Assembly: GCA_049840935.1 (NCBI GenBank)
Contig: JASGJA010000004.1
Coordinates: 124,001 to 188,000 of the forward strand
From: Mesorhizobium_G sp049840935
GTDB lineage: Bacteria > Pseudomonadota > Alphaproteobacteria > Rhizobiales > Rhizobiaceae
Length of the DNA stretch: 64,000 nt
Direction: 5' to 3'
Part shown: positions 26,562 to 38,573 of the stretch, one piece after another
How positions within the stretch are numbered: the stretch's first letter is position 1
How the letters are laid out: each line of letters begins with the position of its first letter
Notes under the pieces: model-generated
What the model was told of the DNA's origin: nothing
The model's input: only the letters and a program-made list of their open reading frames with translations
Database searches by the model: none
Translations under genes and position numbers: made by a program

Positions 26562-28884
26562 ATGTCCGGCGAGATCAAGCAAAAGCGCAGCGATCTGGAA
26601 GAAGCTGCTCTTTTCTTTCACAAATATCCCATTCCGGGCAAGCTGGAGATACAGGCGACCAAGCCGCTTGGAAACCAACGCGACCTTGCGCTTGCCTATT
26701 CCCCCGGCGTTGCCGCCCCCTGCCTTGAGATTTCACGACAATCCGGCGCTTGCTGCCGAATACACAGCGCGGGCCAACCTTGTCGGCGTCGTATCCAACG
26801 GCTCGGCGGTACTCGGTCTCGGCAATATCGGGCCGCTGGCCTCTAAGCCTGTGATGGAAGGAAAGGCTGTCCTTTTCAAAAAATTCGCGGGCATCGACGT
26901 ATTCGACATCGAAATCGATGCACCTGAAATCGATACGATGGTGAGCACGGTCGCTGCGCTTGAGCCAACCTTTGGCGGTATCAACCTTGAGGACATCAAG
27001 GCTCCGGAATGCTTCGAGGTGGAAGAACAACTCAAGGCGCGTATGAAAATACCCGTGTTCCATGACGACCAGCATGGCACGGCCATCATCGTTGCTGCCG
27101 CAGTGACCAATGCGCTCGAATTGGCTGGCAAGGATCTGGCGAAAGTCAAAATCGTGAGTTCTGGCGCGGGTGCCGCGGCACTCGCCTGCCTCAATCTCCT
27201 CGTGTCGCTGGGCGCGAGCATTGAAAACATCTGGGTCACAGACCGCTTCGGCGTCGCCTACAAAGGGCGGACCGAAGAGATGGACCGCTGGAAAGACCCC
27301 TATGTCAAGGACACGGACAAGCGCACACTCGCAGATGTCATCGAAGGCGCGGATGTTTTTCTTGGGCTTTCGGCGGCTGGCGTTCTGAAACCAGAATTGC
27401 TCGCCGGAATGGCTAAGCATCCGCTGATTTTGGCGCTCGCAAACCCAACGCCGGAGATCATGCCGGAAGAGGCGCGTGCTGCGAGACCCGACGCAATGAT
27501 CTGCACCGGGCGCTCAGATTTCCCCAATCAGGTCAACAATGTGCTGTGCTTCCCCTACATTTTCCGTGGCGCGCTGGATTGCGGCGCCAGCGCGATAAAT
27601 GAGGAGATGAAGCTGGCAGCGGTGCGCGCAATTGCAGGGCTAGCACGCGAAGAACCTTCCGATGTGGCGGCGCGTGCCTATTCCGGCGAAACGCCGACAT
27701 TCGGGCCGACCTATCTCATCCCCTCGCCATTTGATCCGCGATTGATCCTGCGTATCGCACCAGCTGTCGCAAAAGCGGCGGCAGACTCTGGAGTGGCGAC
27801 GCGCCCGATTGCTGACGTGGAAGCCTATGTGGACCGGCTAACGCGCTTCGTTTTCCGCTCCGGCCTCATCATGAAGCCCATCTTCTCAAAGGCAAAAGCG
27901 GCAGCATCAAAACGCGTGATTTATGCCAATGGCGAGGACGAGCGCGTGTTGCGTGCCGCGCAGGTGGTGATCGAAGAAGGCATTGCGCAGCCGATTCTCA
28001 TCGGGCGTCCGCACGTGATCGAGGTGCGCAGCAAGCGCTATGGTCTGCGAATTAAGGCCGGGACCGATTTCGAGCTAATCAATCCCGAAGATGATCCCCG
28101 CTACCGGCACTATGTAGACGAACTCGTCGAGGTTGCAGGCCATCGCGGCATTACGCCTGAAGGTGCGCGCACAATGGTCCGAACCGACAACACGGTGATT
28201 GCAGCGCTCGCGCTTCGCCGTGGCGACGCGGATGCGATGATTGGAGGGCTCGAAGGCCGGTTCGAGCGACATTTGCGCAATGTACGGCTGATTATCGGAA
28301 CTCGTCCGGGTGTACGCGACAAAGACCTTTCTGCGCTTTCCATGCTTATCTCCCAACGTGGCGTAATCTTTTTTACGGACAGCTACGTGACGGTCGATCC
28401 GTCAGCACAGGAAATCGCGGAAATGACGGTGCTTGCCGCCGAGGAAATCCGGCGCTTCGGTATCCACCCCAAGGCAGCCCTGCTCTCGCATTCCGACTTC
28501 GGCTCCCGCGATTCGCCAAGCGCTTTGAAAATGCGTGAGGCGGCAGAGATATTGAAGCGGCTCGCGCCCGATCTGGATTGTGACGGCGAAATGCACGGCA
28601 ATTCGGCTCTGTCCGAGACGTTGCGCCAACGCGTCTACCCGCATTCCAAGCTAAAGGGCGAGGCAAATCTGCTCGTTTTCCCGAATCTGGATTCGGCAAA
28701 CATAACGCTATCCACGACAAAGCAGATGATGGACGCGCTGCATGTGGGGCCGATCTTGCTCGGCACCTCAAAACCCGCGCACATTCTCACGCCATCAGTG
28801 ACGTCACGCGGCATCGTGAACATGACGGCGCTTGCGGTTGCGGAAGTTGCTCAACAGGCGCAGGCGGTGCTGCCCCAAATTTAA
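26562..28884 (+). pseudogene. maeB: NADP-dependent malic enzyme with phosphotransacetylase-like domain, frameshifted near codon 59
   Basis: The start is the ATG at 26562 with GGAGGAAAAATT directly before it. The frame reads MSGEIKQKRSDLEEAALFFH to PGVAAPCLEIS, then breaks near 26735-26740; the following frame reads NPALAAEYTARANLVGVVSN and continues intact to the end. Removing one C restores SRNPALAAEY, so a one-base insertion is simplest; a two-base deletion is the alternative. The malic enzyme part has KVKIVSSGAGAAALACLNLL for NAD(P). From about residue 440 the C-terminus is the phosphotransacetylase-like domain typical of MaeB. It converts malate to pyruvate and CO2. Convergent with gltX, 14 bases apart. 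Confidence 0.9.
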
Positions 28885-28898
28885 CTAAGCGCGCAGGC

Positions 28899-30272
28899 TC
28901 ACGGCTTGCGCGCGAGCATCGCGTCGCGGCCAACGAGCGGAAGCAACTCGGCCAGTTCCGGACCGGAATCCCGCCCCGTTATCGCAAGGCGAAGCGGCGT
29001 GAAAAGCTGCTTGCCCTTGCGCCCGGTCGCTTCACGCACCGCTGCAGTCCATGTTTTCCATGTCGTGCGATCCCAAGGCTCTTCCGGGAGCAAATTGAAC
29101 GCCGCGCGCACAAAATCGAGATCGTCTTCGCTGAACGCAACGGGCTCGTGTGGCCCTTCGCGAACAATACGCCACCAGCCAGCCGCGTCCTGCAACCGAT
29201 CAAGGTTTCCACGCACGACATTCCAGAATTCTTCCGCCCGCTCGCCGGAAACACCATGCGCCCCCAGCCTATCCTGTGCGTCCTTAAATTCCATTTGGTG
29301 AAGAATGGTGCGATTGAGTGTCACCAGTTCGTCCGGATCGAATTTTGCAGCCGATTTCGAGACGGTTTTCGGGTCGAAATGCTCAGCAAGCTCCACCATG
29401 TTGCGGCAAGCGATCACATTTTCAGAGGTTCCGTGGAGCACGGCCAAAGACGCGATAGACATTGGCTCGACGCCATCCTCTCGCAATCCGCCAAGTGAAA
29501 GCGCACCGCTGCGCTTGGAAAGCCCCTCACCCGACGCGGTTGTGAGCAGGTTGTGGTGCCCAAATGTCGGCGGCTCCGCACCAAGCGCCTTGAATATTTC
29601 GATCTGAACGCCGGTATTGGTCACATGGTCATCGCCGCGAATAACATGCGTGATGCCGAGGTCTACATCATCCACAACTGATGGCAGCGTATAGAGATAA
29701 GTACCGTCCTCGCGCACCAACACCGGGTCGGAAAGCGAGGCGAGATCGACTGTCTGCTTACCGCGGATAATGTCGTTCCACGAGACTTTCGTTGAGCGAG
29801 GCTCAAGTGGATCGGATGCGTAATTCGGCAGCAGGAAGCGCCAGTGCGGCTTGCGACCCTCGGCCTCGTAATCGGCCTTTTCCTGCTCGGTCAGCGAAAG
29901 CGCCTCACGGCCATAAACCGGCGGCATCTTGCGGGTGCGCCGAATCTTGCGGCGAAGCTCCAGCTCCTCCTCCGTTTCATAGCACGGATAGAGCAGCCCC
30001 TTTGCCTTGAGCGTCTCGACCGCCTGATCGTAAACGTCGAAACGCTGCGACTGATATTTCACGTGATCCGGGAAGATGCCGAGCCAATGAAGGTCGTAGA
30101 GCGTCGCGTCGGCATATTCCTGCCGTGAGCGTTCCACGTCGGTATCATCGAAGCGCAACACGAATTGCCCGCCGTTCTGCATGGCATAAAGCCAGTTGAA
30201 CAAAGCGGTGCGCGCATTGCCAATGTGTATGTAGCCGGTGGGCGACGGTGCAAATCGAACAGTAACAGTCAT
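28899..30272 (-). CDS. gltX: Glutamyl-tRNA synthetase
   Basis: Protein of 457 residues, a class I synthetase. The HIGH-type motif is in RFAPSPTGYIHIGNARTALF at the N-terminus and the KMSKS-type motif is GEGLSKRSGALSL near residue 250. The zinc-binding cysteines seen in some enzymes are absent between them (CYETEEELELRRKI). Rhizobia often carry two gltX genes; this shorter form could charge Glu on tRNA-Glu and/or tRNA-Gln. The start at 30272 (MTVTVRFAPSP) is sound. It lies 55 bases downstream of the MFS gene. Confidence 0.95.
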   Translation of the reverse strand: MTVTVRFAPSPTGYIHIGNARTALFNWLYAMQNGGQFVLRFDDTDVERSRQEYADATLYDLHWLGIFPDHVKYQSQRFDVYDQAVETLKAKGLLYPCYETEEELELRRKIRRTRKMPPVYGREALSLTEQEKADYEAEGRKPHWRFLLPNYASDPLEPRSTKVSWNDIIRGKQTVDLASLSDPVLVREDGTYLYTLPSVVDDVDLGITHVIRGDDHVTNTGVQIEIFKALGAEPPTFGHHNLLTTASGEGLSKRSGALSLGGLREDGVEPMSIASLAVLHGTSENVIACRNMVELAEHFDPKTVSKSAAKFDPDELVTLNRTILHQMEFKDAQDRLGAHGVSGERAEEFWNVVRGNLDRLQDAAGWWRIVREGPHEPVAFSEDDLDFVRAAFNLLPEEPWDRTTWKTWTAAVREATGRKGKQLFTPLRLAITGRDSGPELAELLPLVGRDAMLARKP

Positions 30273-30326
30273 GGCGTTCGACTAATTCAACATAAACGCC
30301 AATGCAAGCAGAGTGCAGAAATCCGA

Positions 30327-31542
30327 TTAACGTGTGTTTCTCGCCCGCGCTGTTCTTGCAACATACCAAAAGACCAAAGAAGCGAAGACGCAATACAAGC
30401 CCATCGCGACCAGCTGGCCGGGATAAGGAACCCCGATGTCGATCAAATAGCCCGTGAGTCCTGGCCCTGCCGCCGAAGCAAAAACCGCTGCAGAAACACC
30501 TAGCGCGCGAATGGAGCCGAGATGCTTTAAGCCATAAAGTTCCGGCCAAACGGCACCGAACAAGAGTCGTAGAAAGCCCCGCAGACATTCCGACAAGGAT
30601 CATAAAAGCAAACGGTGCCCAAGGCTCTGCGACAAGACCGAGCATGGCCGCGGCAAGACCAAGGGGCAGCAGTACGAAAGGCAGCAGCGCGAGACCGGAA
30701 AAGCGGTCGATCAATTGGCCGGACAGCAACGTGAAGATGCTGTTGACGAGCGCCCAGACGACGAAGGCCGACGCAAAAACGCCCGGCGACCAGCCGCGCA
30801 GTTCCGATAGATAGACCTGATGGAAGAAAGCGACGGTGACGATGAAACCCGGAGCCATGAAGCCAAGCATGAACAGGTAAAACAGCGGATCGCGCAAAAC
30901 TTCCGCGCGCGACCAGTCTCGCGCATCGACAACACGCGGATTAACTTCCGCATTGCCCGGTTGCCGCTCCACCGCGACGAGCGCAAGTACGGCGGGCAGC
31001 GCGACCACGGCCACCAACGCTGCATAAAATAACCAGCCGCCACGCCAGCCGACCCAAGCAGCGAGCACCGCAAAGCTGCTGATAAGCACCGCCTCGCCTG
31101 CATTATGACCGAGAATAACCAGCGAAAGCGCCTTGCCGCGCTGAGCCGAAAACCAGCGCGCCGTTGCAGTATATGCAAGGTGTGGTGACATGCCCTGCCC
31201 AAACAGCCGCAGGAGATAGACTGTGAGCACAAGCAACAGCAAATGATGAGACAGCGCCATCAAAGTGGCGGCCAGCGCTAACATTGGCAGCACGAACAGC
31301 ACAATTTTGCGCGCCGGATATCGATCAACGATCTGCCCCAGATATGGAAGGGTCAACGCGCTGCCCAAGGTGCCGATCATATAGACCAAACCCCACTGGC
31401 CATTTGATAGACCGTATTCGGCACGCACATAGCCAGCCGAACCGCCCATGAAGGATGTTTGCCCGACCGTCGAGAAAAAGGTGAGCAGAAACCCGCCAGC
31501 GATCCATCGCAGATTGGCTTTCAAGAAAGACAGAAACGGCAT
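30327..31542 (-). pseudogene. MFS transporter, frameshifted near its last quarter
   Basis: Twelve-helix major facilitator of about 404 residues when repaired. The first frame runs MPFLSFLKANLRWIAGG to MILVGMSAGLSTTL and then breaks near 30555. The last helices continue in another frame (FGAVWPELYGLKHLGSIRAL to VARTARARNTR, stop 30327). Removing one G (CTT-G-TTC) restores TTLFGAVWPELYG. The loop 2-3 motif is GQIVDRYPARKIV. The substrate is unknown; the sequence resembles monocarboxylate or nitrate/drug-type permeases with no closer hint. GTG at 31548 is an alternative start. Either a real mutation or a sequencing error. Confidence 0.8.
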
Positions 31543-31598
31543 GAGCACGGCCGACTGTAAGAGTGCGCTGGATCAGGTTTCGTAATAAATATAAATAT

Positions 31599-33275
31599 TT
31601 ATAGTCTATCCCTAAACCTGTTTGTGATCGGGTAGCGGCGATCACGGCCAAAGTTCTTTTTGGTGATCTTCACACCCGGCGCTGCCTGCCTGCGCTTATA
31701 TTCCGCAATGTAAAGCAGGTGCTCCACGCGTTCGACCGTCGGCCTGTCAAAACCCTGCTTGACGATATCGTCAACGCCAAGCTCGCCTTCCACCAATCCT
31801 TCCAGAATGGCGTCCAGCACGGGGTATGGCGGAAGCAAATCCTGATCCGTCTGGTTCGGGCGCAACTCGGCTGATGGCGCCTTGTCGATAATATTATGCG
31901 GGATCACGTCACCGGAAGGACCGAGCGCCCCTGGCGGCACATGATCGTTGCGCCAGCTCGACAGCGCATAAACCTGCATCTTGTACAGGTCTTTGATGGG
32001 GTTAAAGCCGCCATTCATGTCACCATACAGCGTGGCGTAACCCACCGACATTTCCGATTTGTTGCCGGTCGTGACCACCATCGAGCCAAACTTGTTGGAC
32101 ACCGCCATCAGTATCGTGCCGCGTGCGCGACTTTGCAGATTTTCCTCGGTAATGCCTTCCTTCGTGCCCTCAAACAACGGTCCGAGCGCTTCAAGAAATC
32201 CCTCTACCGGCTTGAAAATAGGCACAACATCATAGGCACAGCCCAATGCGCGCGCGCAGTCTTCGGCGTCCTTGAGCGAGTCCTTCGACGTGTAATGATA
32301 TGGCATCATGATGCAACGAACACGTTCTTCGCCAAGCGCATCCACGGCAAGTGCGGCACAAATGGCCGAGTCGATGCCGCCGGATAGGCCCAGCACCACA
32401 TCCTTAAAACCGTTCTTGTTCACATAGTCGCGCAGGCCGAGCATACAAGCGCGATAATCCGCCTCCTCGCACTCCGGCAGCTTCGACATTGGCCCTTCTT
32501 CGCAGACCCAGCCATCACCCACACGCTTCCACGTGGTGACGGTCGTCACATCCTCGAACTGGCTCATCTGGAAAGCGAGGGATTTGTCCGCGTTTATCGC
32601 AAAGGACGCGCCGTCAAAAATGAGATCGTCCTGCCCGCCAAGCTGGTTGGCGTAGAGCATGGGCAGGCCCGTTTCGATGACCTGTTTGATGACGATCTGA
32701 TGCCGCACATCGACCTTCGCGCGGTAGTAAGGCGATCCATTCGGCACGAGCAGGATTTCCGCGCCGCTTTCGGCCAGCGTTTCGCACACGCCGAAATCGC
32801 CCCAAATGTCTTCGCAAATGGGAACACCGAGCCGTACACCCCGAAAATTGATCGGTCCGGGCATATCTGGCCCCGGCTGAAACACGCGCTTTTCATCGAA
32901 TTCGCCATAGTTTGGCAGGTCGATCTTGTAACGCTCGGCGATGATCTTGCCGCCATCAGCGACGATAACGGAATTGTGGCGGCCGCTCTTGCGTTGCAGC
33001 GGCGTGCCGATAATGACACCCGGCCCGCCATCTGCCGTGTCGGCGGCAATATCGTTTGCCGCCTTTTCGCAGGCTTTCAGAAACGCTGGACGCACCACCA
33101 GATCTTCCGGCGGATAACCGGCCAGAAAAAGCTCAGTGTATAGCACAAGGTCCGCGCCATGACGCGCAGCTTCCGCCCGCGCCTCCCGCGCTTTAGCGAG
33201 ATTGCCTTTCACATCACCCACTATAGGATTTAGCTGGGCAACGGCTATACGAAGAACATCGAGCTTCTTTGTCAT
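31599..33275 (-). CDS. nadE: Glutamine-dependent NAD+ synthetase
   Basis: Protein of 558 residues that amidates nicotinic acid adenine dinucleotide to NAD. The N-terminal nitrilase-type glutaminase has the Glu48/Lys117/Cys154 triad (YTELFLAGYPPED, RYKIDLPNYGEF, PICEDIW). The C-terminal synthetase carries the ATP P-loop SGGIDS at residues 298-303 and GNKSEMSVGYATLYGDM. Length is normal and the frame is intact. The gene neighbours gltX as in many rhizobia, with the MFS gene between them. Confidence 0.96.
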   Translation of the reverse strand: MTKKLDVLRIAVAQLNPIVGDVKGNLAKAREARAEAARHGADLVLYTELFLAGYPPEDLVVRPAFLKACEKAANDIAADTADGGPGVIIGTPLQRKSGRHNSVIVADGGKIIAERYKIDLPNYGEFDEKRVFQPGPDMPGPINFRGVRLGVPICEDIWGDFGVCETLAESGAEILLVPNGSPYYRAKVDVRHQIVIKQVIETGLPMLYANQLGGQDDLIFDGASFAINADKSLAFQMSQFEDVTTVTTWKRVGDGWVCEEGPMSKLPECEEADYRACMLGLRDYVNKNGFKDVVLGLSGGIDSAICAALAVDALGEERVRCIMMPYHYTSKDSLKDAEDCARALGCAYDVVPIFKPVEGFLEALGPLFEGTKEGITEENLQSRARGTILMAVSNKFGSMVVTTGNKSEMSVGYATLYGDMNGGFNPIKDLYKMQVYALSSWRNDHVPPGALGPSGDVIPHNIIDKAPSAELRPNQTDQDLLPPYPVLDAILEGLVEGELGVDDIVKQGFDRPTVERVEHLLYIAEYKRRQAAPGVKITKKNFGRDRRYPITNRFRDRL

Positions 33276-33447
33276 GCCCAGCGGTTTAGCTGCTCAATAA
33301 ATTGCCCGCAATGGTCGCAAAGCGTCGTCCGCCTATACCAAAAGGAATGAACAGCAATTCACCCGATTTTTTTCGTCTTGCCTGTGTATCCCGGCGACGC
33401 CATGCGCTATGAGCCGTCCAATTGTTGCAACGGATTCCTTGTAGGCG

Positions 33448-35656
<2,209 letters not shown>

Positions 35657-35674
35657 GCGAGGCAGGCATACCCA

Positions 35675-36094
35675 ATGGCAATGGACGCACGCGATATCGA
35701 ACGTCTCATCAAGGAAGGCATTCCCGACGCCGTCGTAACGATCCGCGATCTGGCGGGGGACGGAGACCACTACGCTGCGGAAGTTGTGGCGGAAAGCTTT
35801 CGCGGCAAGAGCCGCGTGCAGCAACACCAGATGGTCTACAACGCATTACAGGGAAATATGGGCGGCGTGCTCCACGCGCTGGCTTTGCAGACAAGCGTTC
35901 CAGGTTATTTAATAAGACTTGCGCCTTCTAACCGGGCCAGCTCTGCACAATTAGCATCGGCCCGGCAGGCTCACTACCACCGACGACATAGCGCGCGCCA
36001 TCATAAAGTGCGGATATCCCGCCGTCGAAAAACAGATGCATTGCGACAGGCAAGCGCATCCCGGAATAAGTCTGCGCAAAACGCCCAAGGCTGA
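35675..36094 (+). CDS. bolA: BolA family protein, probably frameshifted at its 3' end
   Basis: Residues 1-76 are a complete BolA domain (DIERLIKEGIPDAVVTIRDL, the GDGDHYAAEVVAESFRGKSR core, HALALQTSVP at the end). BolA proteins of this type pair with monothiol glutaredoxins in iron-sulfur trafficking. Normal length is about 77-80 residues, but this frame continues for 60 more odd residues and overlaps the convergent gene. A one-base insertion near the end would bring TAATAA at 35910-35915 into frame, giving a normal-length protein and a clean 15-base gap. It lies 18 bases after purL and upstream of grxD, its usual partner. Confidence 0.85.
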   Translation: MAMDARDIERLIKEGIPDAVVTIRDLAGDGDHYAAEVVAESFRGKSRVQQHQMVYNALQGNMGGVLHALALQTSVPGYLIRLAPSNRASSAQLASARQAHYHRRHSARHHKVRISRRRKTDALRQASASRNKSAQNAQG

Positions 36095-36707
36095 CGGGGT
36101 CGCGAGAAATCGCAAGCACCACCCTGCCCTTTTCGTCCACGCCTGCACCATTGCGAATATATCGCGACTGCCCATCTGGCTCGAATCGCCTATGCACATC
36201 GCCATCGACAACAAGCATCGGGCCGGACTGCGTAGCGAATTGCGGGCGAATATCCGCCGCCGCATATGCACTCGTTTCCATTACGCCCGGCTGTCCGTCC
36301 TCATCAATGAAGAAAACGCCGTTTGGCTTCATGAAGAAGTTGCCGTCACCACTGTCCGTATTCAGCGGCGCGAGTTCTTTTCCATTCTCGACAAAAAGGC
36401 CAACGGGCGAAAAATCCGCGTGATACATGCCCGCATTCATCGCCAATGCGAACGGTTTCGGCAGGCGATCAAGATGCTCGTAGGGTTTTCCGTCAGGCCC
36501 ATTCAGCGCCAGGCGAATGGAATGAGTGGAAAGATCTATATAGCAGACAATGAACGACTGGTTTTCAAAATCACGGTCTACGCACAGGCGCGGCAAGCCG
36601 AAATCGGTTAGTCTTTCATCACTCCGCATTTGCGAAATCCACCAGACTGCGCCGCCCAGAGCCAATAAAACAAGCACCAAGGCCAGCACCAAACGCTTCC
36701 ACACCAT
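35928..36707 (-). CDS. Phosphodiester glycosidase-like (NAGPA/DUF2233) membrane-anchored protein
   Basis: Protein of 259 residues. Residues 5-24 form one hydrophobic helix (a signal anchor), so the rest is likely periplasmic. The body shows the NAGPA-fold pattern: FALAMNAGMYHADFSPVGLFVENG, then GNFFMKPNGVFFID, SGPMLVVDGDVHRRF, RNGAGVDEKGRVVLAIS and HLFFDGGISALYD. Bacterial relatives are largely uncharacterised; the animal enzyme removes a covering GlcNAc phosphodiester, and some bacterial ones act on cell-wall sugars. It lies between bolA and grxD on the opposite strand, interrupting that usual pair. Family call sound; substrate unknown. Confidence 0.83.
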   Translation of the reverse strand: MVWKRLVLALVLVLLALGGAVWWISQMRSDERLTDFGLPRLCVDRDFENQSFIVCYIDLSTHSIRLALNGPDGKPYEHLDRLPKPFALAMNAGMYHADFSPVGLFVENGKELAPLNTDSGDGNFFMKPNGVFFIDEDGQPGVMETSAYAAADIRPQFATQSGPMLVVDGDVHRRFEPDGQSRYIRNGAGVDEKGRVVLAISRDPVSLGRFAQTYSGMRLPVAMHLFFDGGISALYDGARYVVGGSEPAGPMLIVQSWPG

Positions 36708-36850
36708 TTTGATTTTTCCGGGCTATTTCACATATGCCTGTAACTGGCGCAACGAACCAACCGATCCGCGTCTTGTTTAGAACGACTTATAGAGCTATTT
36801 GAGCAGGAAGTTGACGCTCGCGCATTTGGCGGGCTTGAAGAGGTTTTACA

Positions 36851-37186
36851 ATGAGCGGCATTAGCGAATACATCGACAGCGAAGTGAAGGGCAATGAAGT
36901 CGTGCTTTTCATGAAGGGCACGCCCGGCTTTCCGCAGTGCGGCTTTTCGGGTCAAGTCGTTCAGATTCTCGACTATCTCGGTGTCGATTATAAGGGCATC
37001 AATATCCTGACTTCCGGCGAGCTTCGTCAGGGCATCAAGGATTATTCCAACTGGCCGACTATTCCGCAGCTTTACGTGAAGGGTGAGTTTGTCGGCGGTT
37101 GCGACATCGTGCGCGAGATGTTCCAGTCTGGCGAACTCCAGCCATTTCTTGAAGAGAAAGGGATCAGCGTCAAAGGCGCCGCCTGA
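36851..37186 (+). CDS. grxD: Monothiol glutaredoxin (Grx4/GrxD)
   Basis: Protein of 111 residues with the CGFS active site at residues 30-33 (GTPGFPQCGFSGQ), a WPTIPQLYVKGEFVGGCDIV glutathione-binding stretch (given in parts by family) and the usual length. Such glutaredoxins bind a [2Fe-2S] cluster with glutathione, often as a heterodimer with BolA, and transfer clusters or sense iron. bolA lies nearby on the same strand, separated by the antisense NAGPA-like gene. GAGG lies just upstream of the ATG. Confidence 0.96.
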   Translation: MSGISEYIDSEVKGNEVVLFMKGTPGFPQCGFSGQVVQILDYLGVDYKGINILTSGELRQGIKDYSNWPTIPQLYVKGEFVGGCDIVREMFQSGELQPFLEEKGISVKGAA

Positions 37187-37256
37187 TCTCATTCGAGCGG
37201 GCCGATGGGCGGCCCGTATCGCAGCACTTCCATCCGCTCTGAGCGGCAGAAATGAC

Positions 37257-37280
37257 AATGCGCCGGCCAACCGGCGCATT
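37257..37280 (+). terminator. Hairpin after grxD
   Basis: AATGCGCCGG (37257-37266) pairs perfectly with CCGGCGCATT (37271-37280) around a CCAA loop. It lies between grxD and the next MFS gene and ends 27 bases before that gene's start. The T-run is weak (GGCGTTT), so it may be a terminator or an mRNA-protecting hairpin. Confidence 0.5.
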
Positions 37281-37306
37281 GGCGTTTGAACCATGAGGAT
37301 TCGGTC

Positions 37307-38548
37307 ATGGACCAGCAAAGCAACGTTCAGACGGGGGCAGCCTTCGGCATACCGCGCTGGGAGTTCATCGCGATTTGTGCGGGGCTGATGGCTCTGAACG
37401 CACTCGCAATCGACATCATGCTGCCCGGTTTGCAGGAAATCGGCGCAACGCTGGGCGTGACCAACGAGAACCATCGCCAATATGTGATCTCGGCCTACTT
37501 TGGCGGTATGGCGGCGGGGCTGTTGTTCTATGGTCCGTTTTCAGACCGCTTTGGGCGGCGTCCGCCTTTGATGTTCGGCCTAGCGGTCTATATTCTTGCC
37601 GCGATTGGCGCTGTATTCGCACCGACTTTTGAATCGCTACTGATTTTGCGTGTCATACAGGGAATCGGCGCGGCTTCGACCCGCGTGATCGCCGTTTCCA
37701 TGGTGCGCGACCGTTTTGGTGGGCGCGCAATGGCGGAAGTCATGTCGCTCATCTTCATGGTGTTCATGATCATTCCAGTGCTCGCCCCAAACATCGGCCA
37801 GTTGGTTATGCTGTTCTCCACCTGGCACATGATCTTTGCGGTGATGGCGATAATCGCGCTGGCGATTGCCATTTGGACATTCGTGCGGATGCCCGAAACG
37901 CAGCACCCGGAGGATCGCCGCTCGATAGAACTGCGCTCGATCTTTCAAGGCTTCGGCATTGTTTTATCGAACCGCATATCGCTGTGCTACACGCTGGCAT
38001 CGACAACCATTTTCGGTGCGCTCTTCGGCTTCATCAACTCCGCACAGCAAGTCTATGTCGGCATCTACCAATTGGGTGTCTGGTTTCCCGTCGTGTTTGC
38101 CGGAATCGCGGGCATGATGGCGGTATCCTCGTTCCTGAACTCCCGGCTGGTGGGAAAGTTCGGCATGCGGCGTTTGTCGCATGGTGCACTTATCGGTTTC
38201 ATCATCGTTAGCCTGATCTGGCTTGTCTGGTCGCTAACTGGTCCGGTTCCATTGCCCGTGTTCATCTTGCTGTTTGCGGCCGCAATGTTCCAGTTTGGCT
38301 GGATCGGCTCCAATTTCAACGCAATAGCGATGGAACCACTCGGCCACGTTGCGGGCACGGCTGCTTCGATTCAGGGGTTTATGCAAACACTGGGCGGCGG
38401 CTTGATCGGCGCGTTCGTCGGGCAGCAGTTTGACGGCACGGTAACGCCACTCGCTGCCGGATTTGCAAGCGTAGGCGTCATGGGGCTGGTGATGGTGTTG
38501 ATTGCGGAACGCGGCAAGCTATTCCAGCCGCACAGCGCACCGCGTTGA
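37307..38548 (+). CDS. Bcr/CflA-type multidrug efflux MFS transporter
   Basis: About 413 residues from the ATG at 37307, which has GAGG nine bases upstream; a TTG 21 bases earlier is an alternative. It has twelve predicted helices. The opening LNALAIDIMLPGLQEIGATL and the loop motif GPFSDRFGRRPPLMFGLAVY are typical of the DHA1 Bcr/CflA proton-driven drug exporters, as is the DRFGGRAMAEVMSLIFMVF segment of the central loop. The actual substrate is unknown. It stands alone and converges with the phosphatase gene. Confidence 0.88.
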   Translation: MDQQSNVQTGAAFGIPRWEFIAICAGLMALNALAIDIMLPGLQEIGATLGVTNENHRQYVISAYFGGMAAGLLFYGPFSDRFGRRPPLMFGLAVYILAAIGAVFAPTFESLLILRVIQGIGAASTRVIAVSMVRDRFGGRAMAEVMSLIFMVFMIIPVLAPNIGQLVMLFSTWHMIFAVMAIIALAIAIWTFVRMPETQHPEDRRSIELRSIFQGFGIVLSNRISLCYTLASTTIFGALFGFINSAQQVYVGIYQLGVWFPVVFAGIAGMMAVSSFLNSRLVGKFGMRRLSHGALIGFIIVSLIWLVWSLTGPVPLPVFILLFAAAMFQFGWIGSNFNAIAMEPLGHVAGTAASIQGFMQTLGGGLIGAFVGQQFDGTVTPLAAGFASVGVMGLVMVLIAERGKLFQPHSAPR

Positions 38549-38573
38549 CGCAATCAGCCGCTACGCAGGGCCA

